Assembly: GCA_002390225.1 (NCBI GenBank) | Contig: DGOW01000008.1 | Coordinates: 1 to 23,807, forward strand | Direction of reading: 5' to 3' | DNA: 23,807 bases | Origin: Gemmatimonadales bacterium UBA4456 | GTDB lineage: Bacteria; Gemmatimonadota; Gemmatimonadetes; Longimicrobiales; Gaopeijiaceae | Shown here: positions 13,934-22,253 of the stretch, one piece after another | How the letters are laid out: every line of letters starts with the position of its first letter | Numbering within the stretch: position 1 is the first letter of the stretch | The notes under the pieces: generated by a model | Told to the model about the DNA's origin: nothing | Databases searched by the model: none | Seen by the model: only the letters and a program-made list of their open reading frames with translations | Translations under genes and position numbers: made by a program

Positions 13934-15427
13934 GTGCCCAGCTACTGCCGCACACTGATCGCCGTAATCCTGCCGCTCCTCGCGACGGCATCCTGCGGCG
14001 GTGACACGACCGAAGCGGGAGCGCGCGAACCCGGTCTTCCTGTCGCGATGCTCGCGACCAGCACGGACTACTGCGAGATCCCCGAGATGGCGCTCGACGT
14101 TCTGGCGGACCGGCCAGGACCCGGTGCGCCACCCGTGGACGATGTGAACTGGTTCGCACGGCCCGTCGCCCACCCCGGTGACGACTGGATCGTCGCCTTC
14201 GCGACGCATGACCAGAACTACATCTACAACCTCACGACGGACGAGCGCGTCGCGATTCCCGACCGATCCGACGCCGTGGCGACGCCGGACGGGCGGTACA
14301 TGACCGTTCCGTCGTACTACACGTCCGATTCGAACACCCGCTTCTACTCCGTCGCGCCCATGCTTGCCGCCCTCGCCGAGGGCCGCGACGTGGCCGACAT
14401 GGAACCGGCCTTCATCCACGACCATCCGGCGATGCATCGCGTCTACTATCAGTCGACTGCCGTCGTCGGTGAGGTCGATACGGATAGTGGACTCGAGACC
14501 ACGTACCGTCTGATGTTCTCCGGAACGGCTGACGACTCGGGCTTTCGCATCGTCGACTACCTCTTCCGTCATAGCGCGGACCGTGGTGAGTTGCTGGATG
14601 TCCAGGCCAGCGCACCCATGTCGATCTGCCCCGAGGTTCACAACGACCTGAATACGCCGTTCATCTCGAAAGACGGGCGCTACGTGGCGGCATACACGAG
14701 TGATATCGCAGGGAACGCGTACGCGGACGGTGCATCGCTCAAAGTATACGAGATCACGTCGGCCGATCCCTCGGCGGGCGCCACGTCGTGCCGCGAGGTG
14801 CTCGATCTGGGATTCGTCGCGGGCAAGGCCGACTTCAGCTTTGACGGCTCGATGCTGACGTTTCATCTGAGCCAGGGTCAATACCTGACGCCATTCGTGA
14901 ATGGGGGGCTACCCGTGTCGACCATCACCGACATCATGGTAGCCCGCCTCGATCGTGATCCCGACGGACGCATCATCGGATCGTCCGGGCTTCAGCGACT
15001 CACGACGTCGCTGACAGCGGGCGTCGGCAGCTACTTCCCGGCGTTCCTGCCTGATGGAACGCTCTTCTACCTGTCCAACACGGCGCCTCGCGAGTCCGAA
15101 GCGGAGAAGACATTTCGTTTCCGGGTCGTCGATCCGAACTCGAGGGGCTGGCGCACGCGGGGCATGACCGGCGAGGCGGACGCCGAGTTGTGGAGGAGCC
15201 TCGGGGAGCTTTGGCAGAACGCCTGCATCAGCCCCTCACTCGGCCACTCGACCACCCCGGAAGATGACGGTCCGTTCCCGCTCGATCAGCACGAGCTGCC
15301 GAGCCAGGCGATGTCTCTCACGCCCGCCCAGTGTGGGGCGCTGGTTGATGATGCCCAGACTGGTGAGGGAGTCCCGGATCTCGACTGGGCCGCTCTTGAA
15401 GCGCTGTGGCGCGCGATCGAGCCGTAA
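13934..15427 (+). CDS. Lipoprotein with TolB/WD40-like propeller segments, function unknown
   Basis: A 497-aa envelope protein. A short signal peptide (VPSYCRTLIAVILPLLATASC) ends at a lipobox-like TASC with Cys21. The rest has repeated propeller-like turns: VATPDGRYMTVPS, ISKDGRYVAAYTSD, FSFDGSMLTFHLS and FLPDGTLFYLSN, compatible with a TolB/WD40-type propeller. No catalytic motif is recognised. The open frame extends upstream across the previous gene with unnatural composition. The start is set at GTG 13934 because AGGAG (13922-13926) lies 7 nt upstream, immediately after the preceding TAG. It is co-transcribed with the amidohydrolase-2 gene and may bind a ligand or protein for it. It converges on the thioredoxin-fold lipoprotein, with 25 bp between stops. 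Confidence 0.78.
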   Translation: MPSYCRTLIAVILPLLATASCGGDTTEAGAREPGLPVAMLATSTDYCEIPEMALDVLADRPGPGAPPVDDVNWFARPVAHPGDDWIVAFATHDQNYIYNLTTDERVAIPDRSDAVATPDGRYMTVPSYYTSDSNTRFYSVAPMLAALAEGRDVADMEPAFIHDHPAMHRVYYQSTAVVGEVDTDSGLETTYRLMFSGTADDSGFRIVDYLFRHSADRGELLDVQASAPMSICPEVHNDLNTPFISKDGRYVAAYTSDIAGNAYADGASLKVYEITSADPSAGATSCREVLDLGFVAGKADFSFDGSMLTFHLSQGQYLTPFVNGGLPVSTITDIMVARLDRDPDGRIIGSSGLQRLTTSLTAGVGSYFPAFLPDGTLFYLSNTAPRESEAEKTFRFRVVDPNSRGWRTRGMTGEADAELWRSLGELWQNACISPSLGHSTTPEDDGPFPLDQHELPSQAMSLTPAQCGALVDDAQTGEGVPDLDWAALEALWRAIEP

Positions 15428-15452
15428 CCCGACCTCCTCGGCGAGCCTCCAC

Positions 15453-16202
15453 TCAGCTCTCTTCGAGAAAGGCCTCGAGGTACCGCAGGTACCCCTGGGT
15501 ATTCCGGTAGCCCGGCAGGACCGGCGACACACGGTCTCGACCGAAGATGATGATGGACGGGGCGTGCACCTGCGCCTGCCGTTGAATCAACTCTACCGAC
15601 GCGATCTCCCGCAGCCCCTCGAGCGGCATGCCGACTCGCGCGACCTCTCGGGCAGCGAACTCCCGGTCGCTGTGCGCCATCAACGCCGGTGTGGCACGCA
15701 TGCCCGCGATCTGAGCCGCACGCTGGATCTCTGGCCATCCGTCTGGAGAGAGGGGCATATGCGGTGACCAGACGTAGACCACCAGGGGTGCGGTTCCAGC
15801 GCCTTCGAGGAGGCCGAGCAGATACTCGTCCGTAAACCGAGCCTGGTCCTCCTCGCCTGCCTGACTCTGTGTCGTCTCGGACGTGTGTGAGCAGTCCGAA
15901 AGGAACTGGAAGACCTCGGCCGCCTCAGGCGTCACACGCGACAAAACAGGAGCGCCGTCCCGAGGGAGGGTGACCGCGATCCACTCGGCGAATCGGGCGG
16001 TCGGGACCCGAACGCTGGATGACCCATCACCCGCGGGTGGCGCCCGGAGGTACGAGGCGGCCGCGCCGAGATCCGTGAGCAGATCCGAGACAGCGGCGCC
16101 GCAGGTCGTCTCAGCCAGCAGGGCATCGAGCGGTGTCCGCGCAGGTCGGTCCGGTACACACCCACCCAGGAGACAAACCATCAGGACAGCCCATCGACTC
16201 AT
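15453..16202 (-). CDS. Thioredoxin-fold lipoprotein lacking the CxxC active site
   Basis: A 249-aa lipoprotein, with lipobox LLGGC and Cys15. The C-terminal half (about 138-249) follows a thioredoxin-fold plan: strand APLVVYVWSPHMPLS at 138-152, a helix, the strand IAGMRATPALMAH, a helix, then HAPSIIIFGRD at 213-223 with a proline at 215 where the fold has its cis-proline, and a terminal helix. The active-site loop that normally holds CxxC reads SPHM, with no cysteine, so redox catalysis of the usual kind is unlikely. It may instead be a binding or chaperone-like module. The N-terminal half contains two further Cys (34 and 104) and is unassigned. No ribosome site is evident. The next upstream gene on this strand ends 44 bp away, so the two may be co-transcribed. 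Confidence 0.7.
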   Translation of the reverse strand: MSRWAVLMVCLLGGCVPDRPARTPLDALLAETTCGAAVSDLLTDLGAAASYLRAPPAGDGSSSVRVPTARFAEWIAVTLPRDGAPVLSRVTPEAAEVFQFLSDCSHTSETTQSQAGEEDQARFTDEYLLGLLEGAGTAPLVVYVWSPHMPLSPDGWPEIQRAAQIAGMRATPALMAHSDREFAAREVARVGMPLEGLREIASVELIQRQAQVHAPSIIIFGRDRVSPVLPGYRNTQGYLRYLEAFLEES

Positions 16203-16246
16203 GACATGGACCGGTAATTTGGCACCATTCGCCTGGCGGATCGCGG

Positions 16247-18259
16247 TCAGCGTACCCGTTCGAAGCGTACGTCCCTCGTCCGGCCATTGTCGAGGTAGAA
16301 GCCGATCACGATACCGTTTCGGTCACGCTCAAACGAGAAGTTGAGCTCGCTACCGGAGAATCGATCTTCGTCCCCGGGCGAGAGAGTGACGTCATCCAGC
16401 CGACGCTGCTGGGCAGTGAGCTTTTCCTCCTCGACGATGAAGTCGTAGAAGGTCTCGAGTTCCTCGCTGAAATAGCGACCCACAAAGCTCTCGAGATCAG
16501 CAGGTGTCGGCTCCCACGCAGATGTTTCATCCTCCTCCGCGAGGCGTGTCGCGCGCTGCTGGCCATTCTGGTTCAGCGTCAGCGCTTCGACCTGGCGCTC
16601 CTCGTTTCGATGAAAGACGATCGACGCGTTGACCTGCGTGATCACGAACGTGGAATCGGATGAGGGTACGATCTCGAGCTGCGACTGTCCTGTTGCCTGT
16701 GTGTACAGGGTGTCACCCTCGCGGAAGAACGAGAGGATAAAGTTCGGTGCCGCGTCGAGCGCATAGCGCCCCACGAACTCGTCAAAGTCCTCGGGGTCGT
16801 AGGACTCCGGATCGAACCCTGAGGCCGCGTCGGGACCCTGATCTTCGGATTCGATCGCGTCGGAGAAGAAGGCACCAGCAAGTCGGGCGGCAACGTTGCT
16901 GTTGAACGACGCGTGGTTACTCTGCGTAGTGATTCCCGCATTGATGTCGGGGTAGTAGATGAGCTGCGACCGGTGTGCGATGTCGGCACCGCCGTGATGG
17001 ACGCGTCGTTGACCACCCTGTTCGTCGATCATCAGACCGTAGCCGTATCCCGTCTCTTCGCCGTCTGTCAGTACGTACGACGTCATCATCTCCTCGAAGA
17101 TCTCGGGCGTGCCCACCGCGGGATTCGGGCTGGCGTAGTTCGCCACCCAGAGCTGGAGATCCTCGACCGTCGAATAGATGGCACCGGCGCCCACCGCGGC
17201 GCTCAGGTCGCGCGCCTCCGTGTAGCCTTCATCCGCGGGCATATACCCCTGCGAGTGGTTGGGTACGATCGCCTCCGCGTGCGCTCGAACCATCGTGCTC
17301 GTCATACCCAACGGGCCAAAGACGTTGTCCTGCATGTAGTCCGGAAAGTCGGTCCCCGACGTCTTTTCGACGACCATCGCAGCGAGTGCGAAGGCCGTGT
17401 TGTTGTAGTTCCACTCGGCACCCGGTGGATTCTGCAGCTTCGGCTGTGCTCGTACGACGTCGATGATCTCGTCCCGGTCGATGTAGTCGCCGTGATCGAT
17501 CCGACGGCCCGCCATTACGAGAAGATTGAAAATCTCACGCAGACCCGAGGTGTGCGTGATCAGATGCCGGATCGTGATTGTCGCTCCGAAATCGGGGAGT
17601 TCGGGAACGTGCGTCCGAATGTCATCATCGAGAGTCAGTGCGCCCCGCGCGGCTTCCAGCATGATCGCGAAAGCCGTGAACTGCTTCGACGTAGACCCGA
17701 TGTTCGTCCGCGTATCGGTCTCGAACGGAAGTCCGTACGCCAGATTCGCCATACCCCACGACTCGGAGTATAGGGTACGACCGTCGCGCCAGACCTGAAT
17801 CGCAGCCCCTGGCGTCTCATCGCCGTCGTAGCGGGCCATGAGTTGGTCGGTGAGCTTCCCGGGATCGGTCTCGACCGGCTCGAGACGGTGAAGGACGATC
17901 TCGTACTCGCCGGTCTCGTCCTCGAAGGGAATGACCTGGATGGTGTAGGTGCCTGCCTCATCCAGCTCGCCACCGAACTTCTCGGCACCCCGAGCAGGCC
18001 CATCGACAAGAGCGAGTTGATTGCCATCCACACCGAGAATTCGAACCACGACGTCCACGGAGATCTGGTCGACCTCACCGTAGACGTAGAAGGCCTCGCC
18101 CACCTCGATGCTGTAGCGGATCGTGTCTCCAGCCTGGAGCGAGCCGCGGACCGGCTGGCCCTCCCTGAGCTCGGCCTGCCCTAGAACCGGGGCTGAGAGA
18201 CCGAGCAGGAAGGCGAACGTGAGCGCAGAGGTGCAGAGGGCACGGCGAGGAGTAGTCAT
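16247..18259 (-). CDS. Secreted serine hydrolase: PPC domain, beta-lactamase fold, two C-terminal DUF3471-like domains
   Basis: A 670-aa exported penicillin-binding-protein/beta-lactamase family (class C-like, peptidase S12 type) hydrolase. The signal peptide ends near residue 29 (PVLGQA). A bacterial pre-peptidase C-terminal (PPC) beta domain spans about 33-125. The hydrolase domain has SxxK as S189-T-S-K192, YxN as Y285-N-N287 and an HxG triad element in HHGG (421-424), so all three catalytic motifs are present. Two similar C-terminal beta domains begin with FVGRY (about 500-580 and 590-670). Likely substrates are D-amino-acid peptides or esters; resistance function is not implied. The ATG at 18259 is chosen for the signal peptide; an in-frame ATG 18 codons upstream is less likely. 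Ribosome site weak. Confidence 0.92.
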   Translation of the reverse strand: MTTPRRALCTSALTFAFLLGLSAPVLGQAELREGQPVRGSLQAGDTIRYSIEVGEAFYVYGEVDQISVDVVVRILGVDGNQLALVDGPARGAEKFGGELDEAGTYTIQVIPFEDETGEYEIVLHRLEPVETDPGKLTDQLMARYDGDETPGAAIQVWRDGRTLYSESWGMANLAYGLPFETDTRTNIGSTSKQFTAFAIMLEAARGALTLDDDIRTHVPELPDFGATITIRHLITHTSGLREIFNLLVMAGRRIDHGDYIDRDEIIDVVRAQPKLQNPPGAEWNYNNTAFALAAMVVEKTSGTDFPDYMQDNVFGPLGMTSTMVRAHAEAIVPNHSQGYMPADEGYTEARDLSAAVGAGAIYSTVEDLQLWVANYASPNPAVGTPEIFEEMMTSYVLTDGEETGYGYGLMIDEQGGQRRVHHGGADIAHRSQLIYYPDINAGITTQSNHASFNSNVAARLAGAFFSDAIESEDQGPDAASGFDPESYDPEDFDEFVGRYALDAAPNFILSFFREGDTLYTQATGQSQLEIVPSSDSTFVITQVNASIVFHRNEERQVEALTLNQNGQQRATRLAEEDETSAWEPTPADLESFVGRYFSEELETFYDFIVEEEKLTAQQRRLDDVTLSPGDEDRFSGSELNFSFERDRNGIVIGFYLDNGRTRDVRFERVR

Positions 18260-18381
18260 CGACAGGAACGGATGAAAGGGACAGTTCCGGCTAGGCGCCA
18301 GAAGTGTGTACATGCCCTACGGAACAGTCGCCCGTAAGCTTCAGATGGGGCTCTACGGCATGATAAGCCACGGAGTCACGC

Positions 18382-20067
18382 TCATTGCGGGTACCCCAGC
18401 GGCCCATCCAGAATCGGGTCCCGCTCGCCCGTCATCTCCCAGCGAACCAGCACGGTCGGGATGATCCCCGGCACGAAGAAGTCGTCAAAAAACGCGCTCA
18501 ACGTGAAGTCATCCTCGAGCTGAAGCGCTCGTTCAGCGAGGAGTTCCTCGATCTGGATCTTCCCCGAGAGGTAGCTTGTCCCGTACCCGGGTTGCCGCAG
18601 GTAGAGGTGCTGTTCGCCCCGGACGAGCGCGCCATCCGGCAGCCAGCCACGAGGCGTCCAGGTCATCGCGTACTCGACCGCCTCCTCCATCTCGAACTCG
18701 TTCCCGTGAAGGTAGAGCCCACTAAGGGCACGCGCGGCGCGCTGCGCGAGCATGATCCAGACCAGCTCTCGGGAGCGGGGGCGTCCATCGAACAGGCCGG
18801 CGTGCATCATCATTTCCTCGACACCGGTCGCGAGACCCTCGGAACGTGCGTCCCAGATGTTGTAGAGGAGTGGAGTCCGGCGGAGCGTGCTCGACCCTTC
18901 CACTGGAGGTCGGGCGAGCTCGATCCAGTGATGCATGTGCGTACGCATGACCAGCGGATCCCGGTAGTTCACCTCATTGAAGAAGTTGCGGATCTGACCG
19001 GGATCAGCCGGCGTGAACTCACCGTTTACCGCACGCAGCGCGGGGTCCATCCAGTCGAAGACCGAGTGGATCTCTTCTTCGTTCAGGAACCGCAAATACT
19101 CGTCGACCTCCGCATTCAGGCGCTGATCGAATTCGGCCGGCGTCTGGATACGCTGCAGTTCCGGCAGGCCACGGTTTCTGTGCTCTTCGAGGCGAAGTGA
19201 CGAGTGCGACCGAGCGAGTTCACGCCGCATCAACGTGACCTGCTCCTCCCAGGAGTACGGGACGAGGTGCACGTTGCGCATGTACCACGTGTAATTGTCC
19301 TTCCCGACGCCCGACGGGCCGGTTTTCGACTCTGCTTCCGCTTCCAGCCAGTCGTGGAAGGCGTCCGAGGCCACGATAGCCTCGGCGATCGCTTCATCGA
19401 GTGGCTCGTCCTCGCCTCCGACCTCGTTAGCGAAGACTCTCAGGTCCGTGCTCTGACCGCGAAATGACCGCAGGCCGGCCATCCACAAATCGCGTGCATT
19501 GCTGCTCGCCAGGTTGCCGCGGGCCTGGTCCAGGAGCGTTGGAATCGCAGCGATTCGATCTGTAATGAATGCCCGATCGCCGTCCGAGAACGGACGCTCG
19601 AACGTCCAGAGGTCCAGAGACCCGTGATGCTCAGATCCTTCGTGCGCCGGAACGTCACTCCGTGCCGTGTAGATGGTGACGTAGTACGCAGGGTCACGCG
19701 CCCATGGCCGACGAACGGCGTGATCGAACGAAAGCCCGTTCATCTCCGCACGGAGGATGTGCCAGTCGACCTGCTCTGCCGTCGACCAGTCGTCGATGTC
19801 GAAGGCGCCCAGTTGTGCCATCCACTCCGGCAGATCCGACGCGCGCCTCTCCATGGACGGGGTTGTGTAGTCGGGCACCTCACCGTCAAAGGCAGGTCGC
19901 TCGAAGCTCCGCCACTCACCGAAGAAGTCGACGAGAGCAGCGTGCGATCCGTCTCCTGGCGCTGCGGCACCTACGCTCGTGGTATCCGGGTCAGCTTCAG
20001 CGCAGGCCCCGACGACTAGGGCCAGAAAAACAAGGATCAGATTCCGCCGCGGGTCCGGAGCCTTCAT
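18382..20067 (-). CDS. DUF885-family lipoprotein with a divergent metal-site region
   Basis: A 561-aa lipoprotein, lipobox VGAC with Cys22, mostly helical. The C-terminal part matches DUF885 landmarks: EGLATGVEEMM at 410-420, corresponding to EGWA-type motifs, and QPGYGTSYLSGKIQIEELL at 492-510, corresponding to the PGQA-YKIGQLKI motif. The family usually has a HExxPGHHxxQ metal-peptidase-like signature in the preceding region; here the best counterpart is HMHHWIELA (377-385), which does not keep HExxH. Family members are putative metallopeptidases or esterases; this one may have altered chemistry. Start ATG 20067 has AGAGGTG about 4 nt upstream. It lies 122 bp upstream of the serine hydrolase on the same strand, so co-expression is possible but not certain. 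Confidence 0.82.
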   Translation of the reverse strand: MKAPDPRRNLILVFLALVVGACAEADPDTTSVGAAAPGDGSHAALVDFFGEWRSFERPAFDGEVPDYTTPSMERRASDLPEWMAQLGAFDIDDWSTAEQVDWHILRAEMNGLSFDHAVRRPWARDPAYYVTIYTARSDVPAHEGSEHHGSLDLWTFERPFSDGDRAFITDRIAAIPTLLDQARGNLASSNARDLWMAGLRSFRGQSTDLRVFANEVGGEDEPLDEAIAEAIVASDAFHDWLEAEAESKTGPSGVGKDNYTWYMRNVHLVPYSWEEQVTLMRRELARSHSSLRLEEHRNRGLPELQRIQTPAEFDQRLNAEVDEYLRFLNEEEIHSVFDWMDPALRAVNGEFTPADPGQIRNFFNEVNYRDPLVMRTHMHHWIELARPPVEGSSTLRRTPLLYNIWDARSEGLATGVEEMMMHAGLFDGRPRSRELVWIMLAQRAARALSGLYLHGNEFEMEEAVEYAMTWTPRGWLPDGALVRGEQHLYLRQPGYGTSYLSGKIQIEELLAERALQLEDDFTLSAFFDDFFVPGIIPTVLVRWEMTGERDPILDGPLGYPQ

Positions 20068-20381
20068 AACGCACCTCTGTGTGGTCTGGGCCGTCCCCGC
20101 TCGGAGACAGCTGTTCTTCTGCGCGGAGAGTAGCGAATCCCGCGCCAGCGAGAAAACTGCGAACGGCCCTCCCCGTCACAAGCGGGCGAGCCAGGGCTGG
20201 CGACGCGCCCATCCCTGGAGCCTCGCGAGCACGGGTGGCAGTCCCAGGTTCGATGATGTCGCCATCAGGGATCTCGATTGCGTGGGCTCGTGCGCTCTCC
20301 CGCGTTGGGGCATCGTTCCAGGCTTCAAGTCTTCCCGACAAGGCTCCGTCCAGCCGTTGATCCGCCAGGTTGCTCGCGCTG
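20068..20381. other. Intergenic region upstream of the DUF885 gene
   Basis: Contains no well-supported gene. A minus-strand open frame from 20341 overlaps the start of the DUF885 gene by about 70 bp and begins MSGRLEAWNDAPTRESAR. Its first half looks moderately protein-like but its remainder does not, and no ribosome site is seen. No terminator or clear promoter was identified. Confidence 0.3.
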
Positions 20382-21248
20382 CTATTGATACACCAGATCG
20401 ATGCGGCCCGAGTCGATCTGGGCGAACATGGCTCCGCTGGGGCCGACCTCCCCCTCGACTCGTGGGTTCGCTCGAAAGCTGAACGTCGCGGCCACCCGCT
20501 CCGGAGCGATCGCGCTCAGTGTGAACGTGCCGGGTGGGAGGAGACGAGTCGTGTCAAAGCCGCTGAAGGTCACGGAGGTCGGGTCGGGGTCATAAAAGCC
20601 GTAAAACGTATCGGTGGCACCGGGCACGTTCTGGACCGTGAAGCTGCCTGTGTCGAGTGGCCCCGGGCTTCCATCTACCTGAAGAAGCAGTCGTCGCTGG
20701 TCTTCCCCGTTTACATACAAGCCTTCGATCTCAACCTGCCCTCCATCCACATCGAGCAGAATGTCAGCGACTGTGAAGTTGAACTCGACGCCGTCGACAC
20801 TGGCGCTCAGCAAACCAGTCCAGCTACCGAAGCCATAATCCACGCAACTGACCATCGACGAGGTCCGTGTGAACTCCTCAGATGAAGCCGCACCGCCCAG
20901 CCGCAGGCGGCCGCTCTCAATGGCAAATGCATAGGTCTCCACGATCGATGAAGAAGCATTGGCAAGGGTATTGATCTGCAACCGGAGCGTCTCACCGTCG
21001 ACTCGCCACGTGCCTGATGACGACTCGCAGGAGCTCCCTGCCAGGTTGGCGACCACTCTCGAGAATGATCCATCGGCTGCGAGACGAAGCGTAGACTCGG
21101 CCACACCGGAATCCGTGAGTCGCCAGACACCCTCAGGGCTCGTCACGATGGGCTCCGTCGTCGTCTCTTCGCCACACGCCGCGAGCACCACACATACCAT
21201 AGCGACAGCGATCAGCAGGAACCCTGAGATTGGTGAGGTTCTAGGCAT
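20382..21248 (-). CDS. Lipocalin-like hypothetical lipoprotein
   Basis: A 288-aa lipoprotein with lipobox VLAAC, Cys25. Residues about 40-125 have the pattern GVWRLTDSG, LRLAADGSF, GTWRVDGETLRLQI, as in lipocalin-like beta-barrel modules common in Bacteroidota and Gemmatimonadota lipoproteins. A second beta-rich region (about 145-288) is unassigned and ends with a hydrophilic strand-rich segment. Function unknown; no catalytic residues can be named. The ATG at 21248 is chosen because it starts the signal peptide; the open frame continues 31 codons upstream into the neighbouring cupin gene. The ribosome site is weak. It follows the cupin gene by 55 bp on the same strand and may be co-transcribed. 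Confidence 0.8.
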   Translation of the reverse strand: MPRTSPISGFLLIAVAMVCVVLAACGEETTTEPIVTSPEGVWRLTDSGVAESTLRLAADGSFSRVVANLAGSSCESSSGTWRVDGETLRLQINTLANASSSIVETYAFAIESGRLRLGGAASSEEFTRTSSMVSCVDYGFGSWTGLLSASVDGVEFNFTVADILLDVDGGQVEIEGLYVNGEDQRRLLLQVDGSPGPLDTGSFTVQNVPGATDTFYGFYDPDPTSVTFSGFDTTRLLPPGTFTLSAIAPERVAATFSFRANPRVEGEVGPSGAMFAQIDSGRIDLVYQ

Positions 21249-21303
21249 CAGGTGACGATCGTCCTGCGTATCCAGTTCACCGTGGAGTTCGTGCGTTTGG
21301 GCA

Positions 21304-21669
21304 TCAGATCCACACATCGTTGGGGGCTGTCCGCTCATCATCTGTTGCGCCCGTGTTCACAACGCCTCGGGGCTCGATGAGCATGATCTTCGCCTCCGTC
21401 GAGGCCCGGGGGCGGTGTTGGACGCCGCGGGGCACAACGAACATCTCCCCCTCCCCGAGTTCGATGGTCCGATCAGGCAGATCGATCTCCAGTGCACCTT
21501 CGATGACGATGAAGACCTCGTCCGTGTCGGGATGGTCGTGCCACACGAACTCGCCTTCGACCCGAGCGAGCTTGAACTGCACATCATTCATCTCCGCGAC
21601 CACTTTCGGCTGCCACTGATCCGCGAAGAGATCGAATTTCTGCTTGAGATTTACCGGATCGCTGCTCAT
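21304..21669 (-). CDS. Small single-domain cupin protein
   Basis: A 121-aa cytoplasmic cupin. Cupin motif 1 is WHDHPDTDEVFIVIEG (43-58), with metal ligands H44, H46 and E51. Motif 2 is MFVVPRGVQHRPRA (76-89), with H85. All four canonical ligands are present, so it can bind a divalent metal. Family members range from dioxygenases and isomerases to small-molecule sensors, and the substrate is not deducible. The start ATG overlaps the TGA of the preceding lipoprotein gene (ATGA), indicating translational coupling to an apparently unrelated envelope protein. Confidence 0.93.
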   Translation of the reverse strand: MSSDPVNLKQKFDLFADQWQPKVVAEMNDVQFKLARVEGEFVWHDHPDTDEVFIVIEGALEIDLPDRTIELGEGEMFVVPRGVQHRPRASTEAKIMLIEPRGVVNTGATDDERTAPNDVWI

Positions 21670-22106
21670 GGAGTGCCCGCGGCCTGGGTCGTATCTGTCA
21701 CGAAGAAGAAGTCCAAAGTGTGTTTCGCCCTGTCAGTCAATGGCACCTCGCAATCACCGCTGCTCGGCTCGAGCCCGCGCTCCTCGATCCGCGTAGAGCG
21801 ACCGACCTCGACGGCTACGCGAACACGGTAGCCGTCGCAGACGCGCGTACCCGGCGGAAGCTTCAGGCCTATGAGGTAGCGTCCTGTCTCTACCCACGTT
21901 GTGGCCACGACCGCACCGGCGGGGTCAATGAGGCCGGCACCCCCAGCCACCGGGTTGCCCCTCGATAGCACGTACCCCCAGACCAGTAGAGTGCGTTCGT
22001 CCTGCTCCAACGCAGTCGGGAGTTCCGAGCTACATCCGAGGAGAGACCCCGACCCCAGGACCAGTAGCACCGCCGCCGGCCAGCGGGCGATTCTGCGGCG
22101 TGACAT
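21666..22106 (-). CDS. Small lipoprotein with possible transthyretin-like domain
   Basis: A 146-aa lipoprotein. A signal peptide with twin Arg-rich start (MSRRRIARW) ends at lipobox SLLGC, Cys25. The mature part reads like a carboxypeptidase-regulatory (transthyretin/CNA-B-like) beta sandwich: WGYVLSRGNPVAGGAGLIDPAG, TGRYLIGLKLPPG, and two Cys (in RVCDGYRV and GDCEV) that may form a disulfide. Role unknown; such modules often sit on surface proteins. Its TGA overlaps the cupin ATG by 4 bp. Confidence 0.75.
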   Translation of the reverse strand: MSRRRIARWPAAVLLVLGSGSLLGCSSELPTALEQDERTLLVWGYVLSRGNPVAGGAGLIDPAGAVVATTWVETGRYLIGLKLPPGTRVCDGYRVRVAVEVGRSTRIEERGLEPSSGDCEVPLTDRAKHTLDFFFVTDTTQAAGTP

Positions 22107-22253
22107 CAGACGGCCTCACTCGTGTCGATCGGTGTGTTTCTGTCCACCCTCGAACCTTGTGTGCATCGAAACGAAGGGCGCTGCACATCTCAACACCCAT
22201 ACAACGACGGCGTTCCTCATCGGCCGTACCCACGAAGAGCGGCGAGGTCTCAG

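Noticed and set aside
13880..14881. Long minus-strand open frame (333 codons) antisense to the lipoprotein at 13934
   Set aside because: Arg/Val-rich composition typical of antisense reading; the plus-strand frame has a ribosome site, signal peptide and lipobox.
16203..16246. TTGGCAC in this gap as a sigma-54 -24 element
   Set aside because: There is no GC element at the required 10-nt spacing; other TGGCAC strings checked in the window fail in the same way, so no sigma-54 promoter is claimed.
16247..18259. Calling the serine hydrolase an antibiotic-resistance beta-lactamase
   Set aside because: The extra PPC and C-terminal domains and overall size are typical of peptidase or esterase relatives; the motifs alone do not show drug hydrolysis.
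19997..20341. Minus-strand open frame overlapping the DUF885 start
   Set aside because: Only the first third looks protein-like, it has no ribosome site and would overlap the start and signal peptide of a strong gene.
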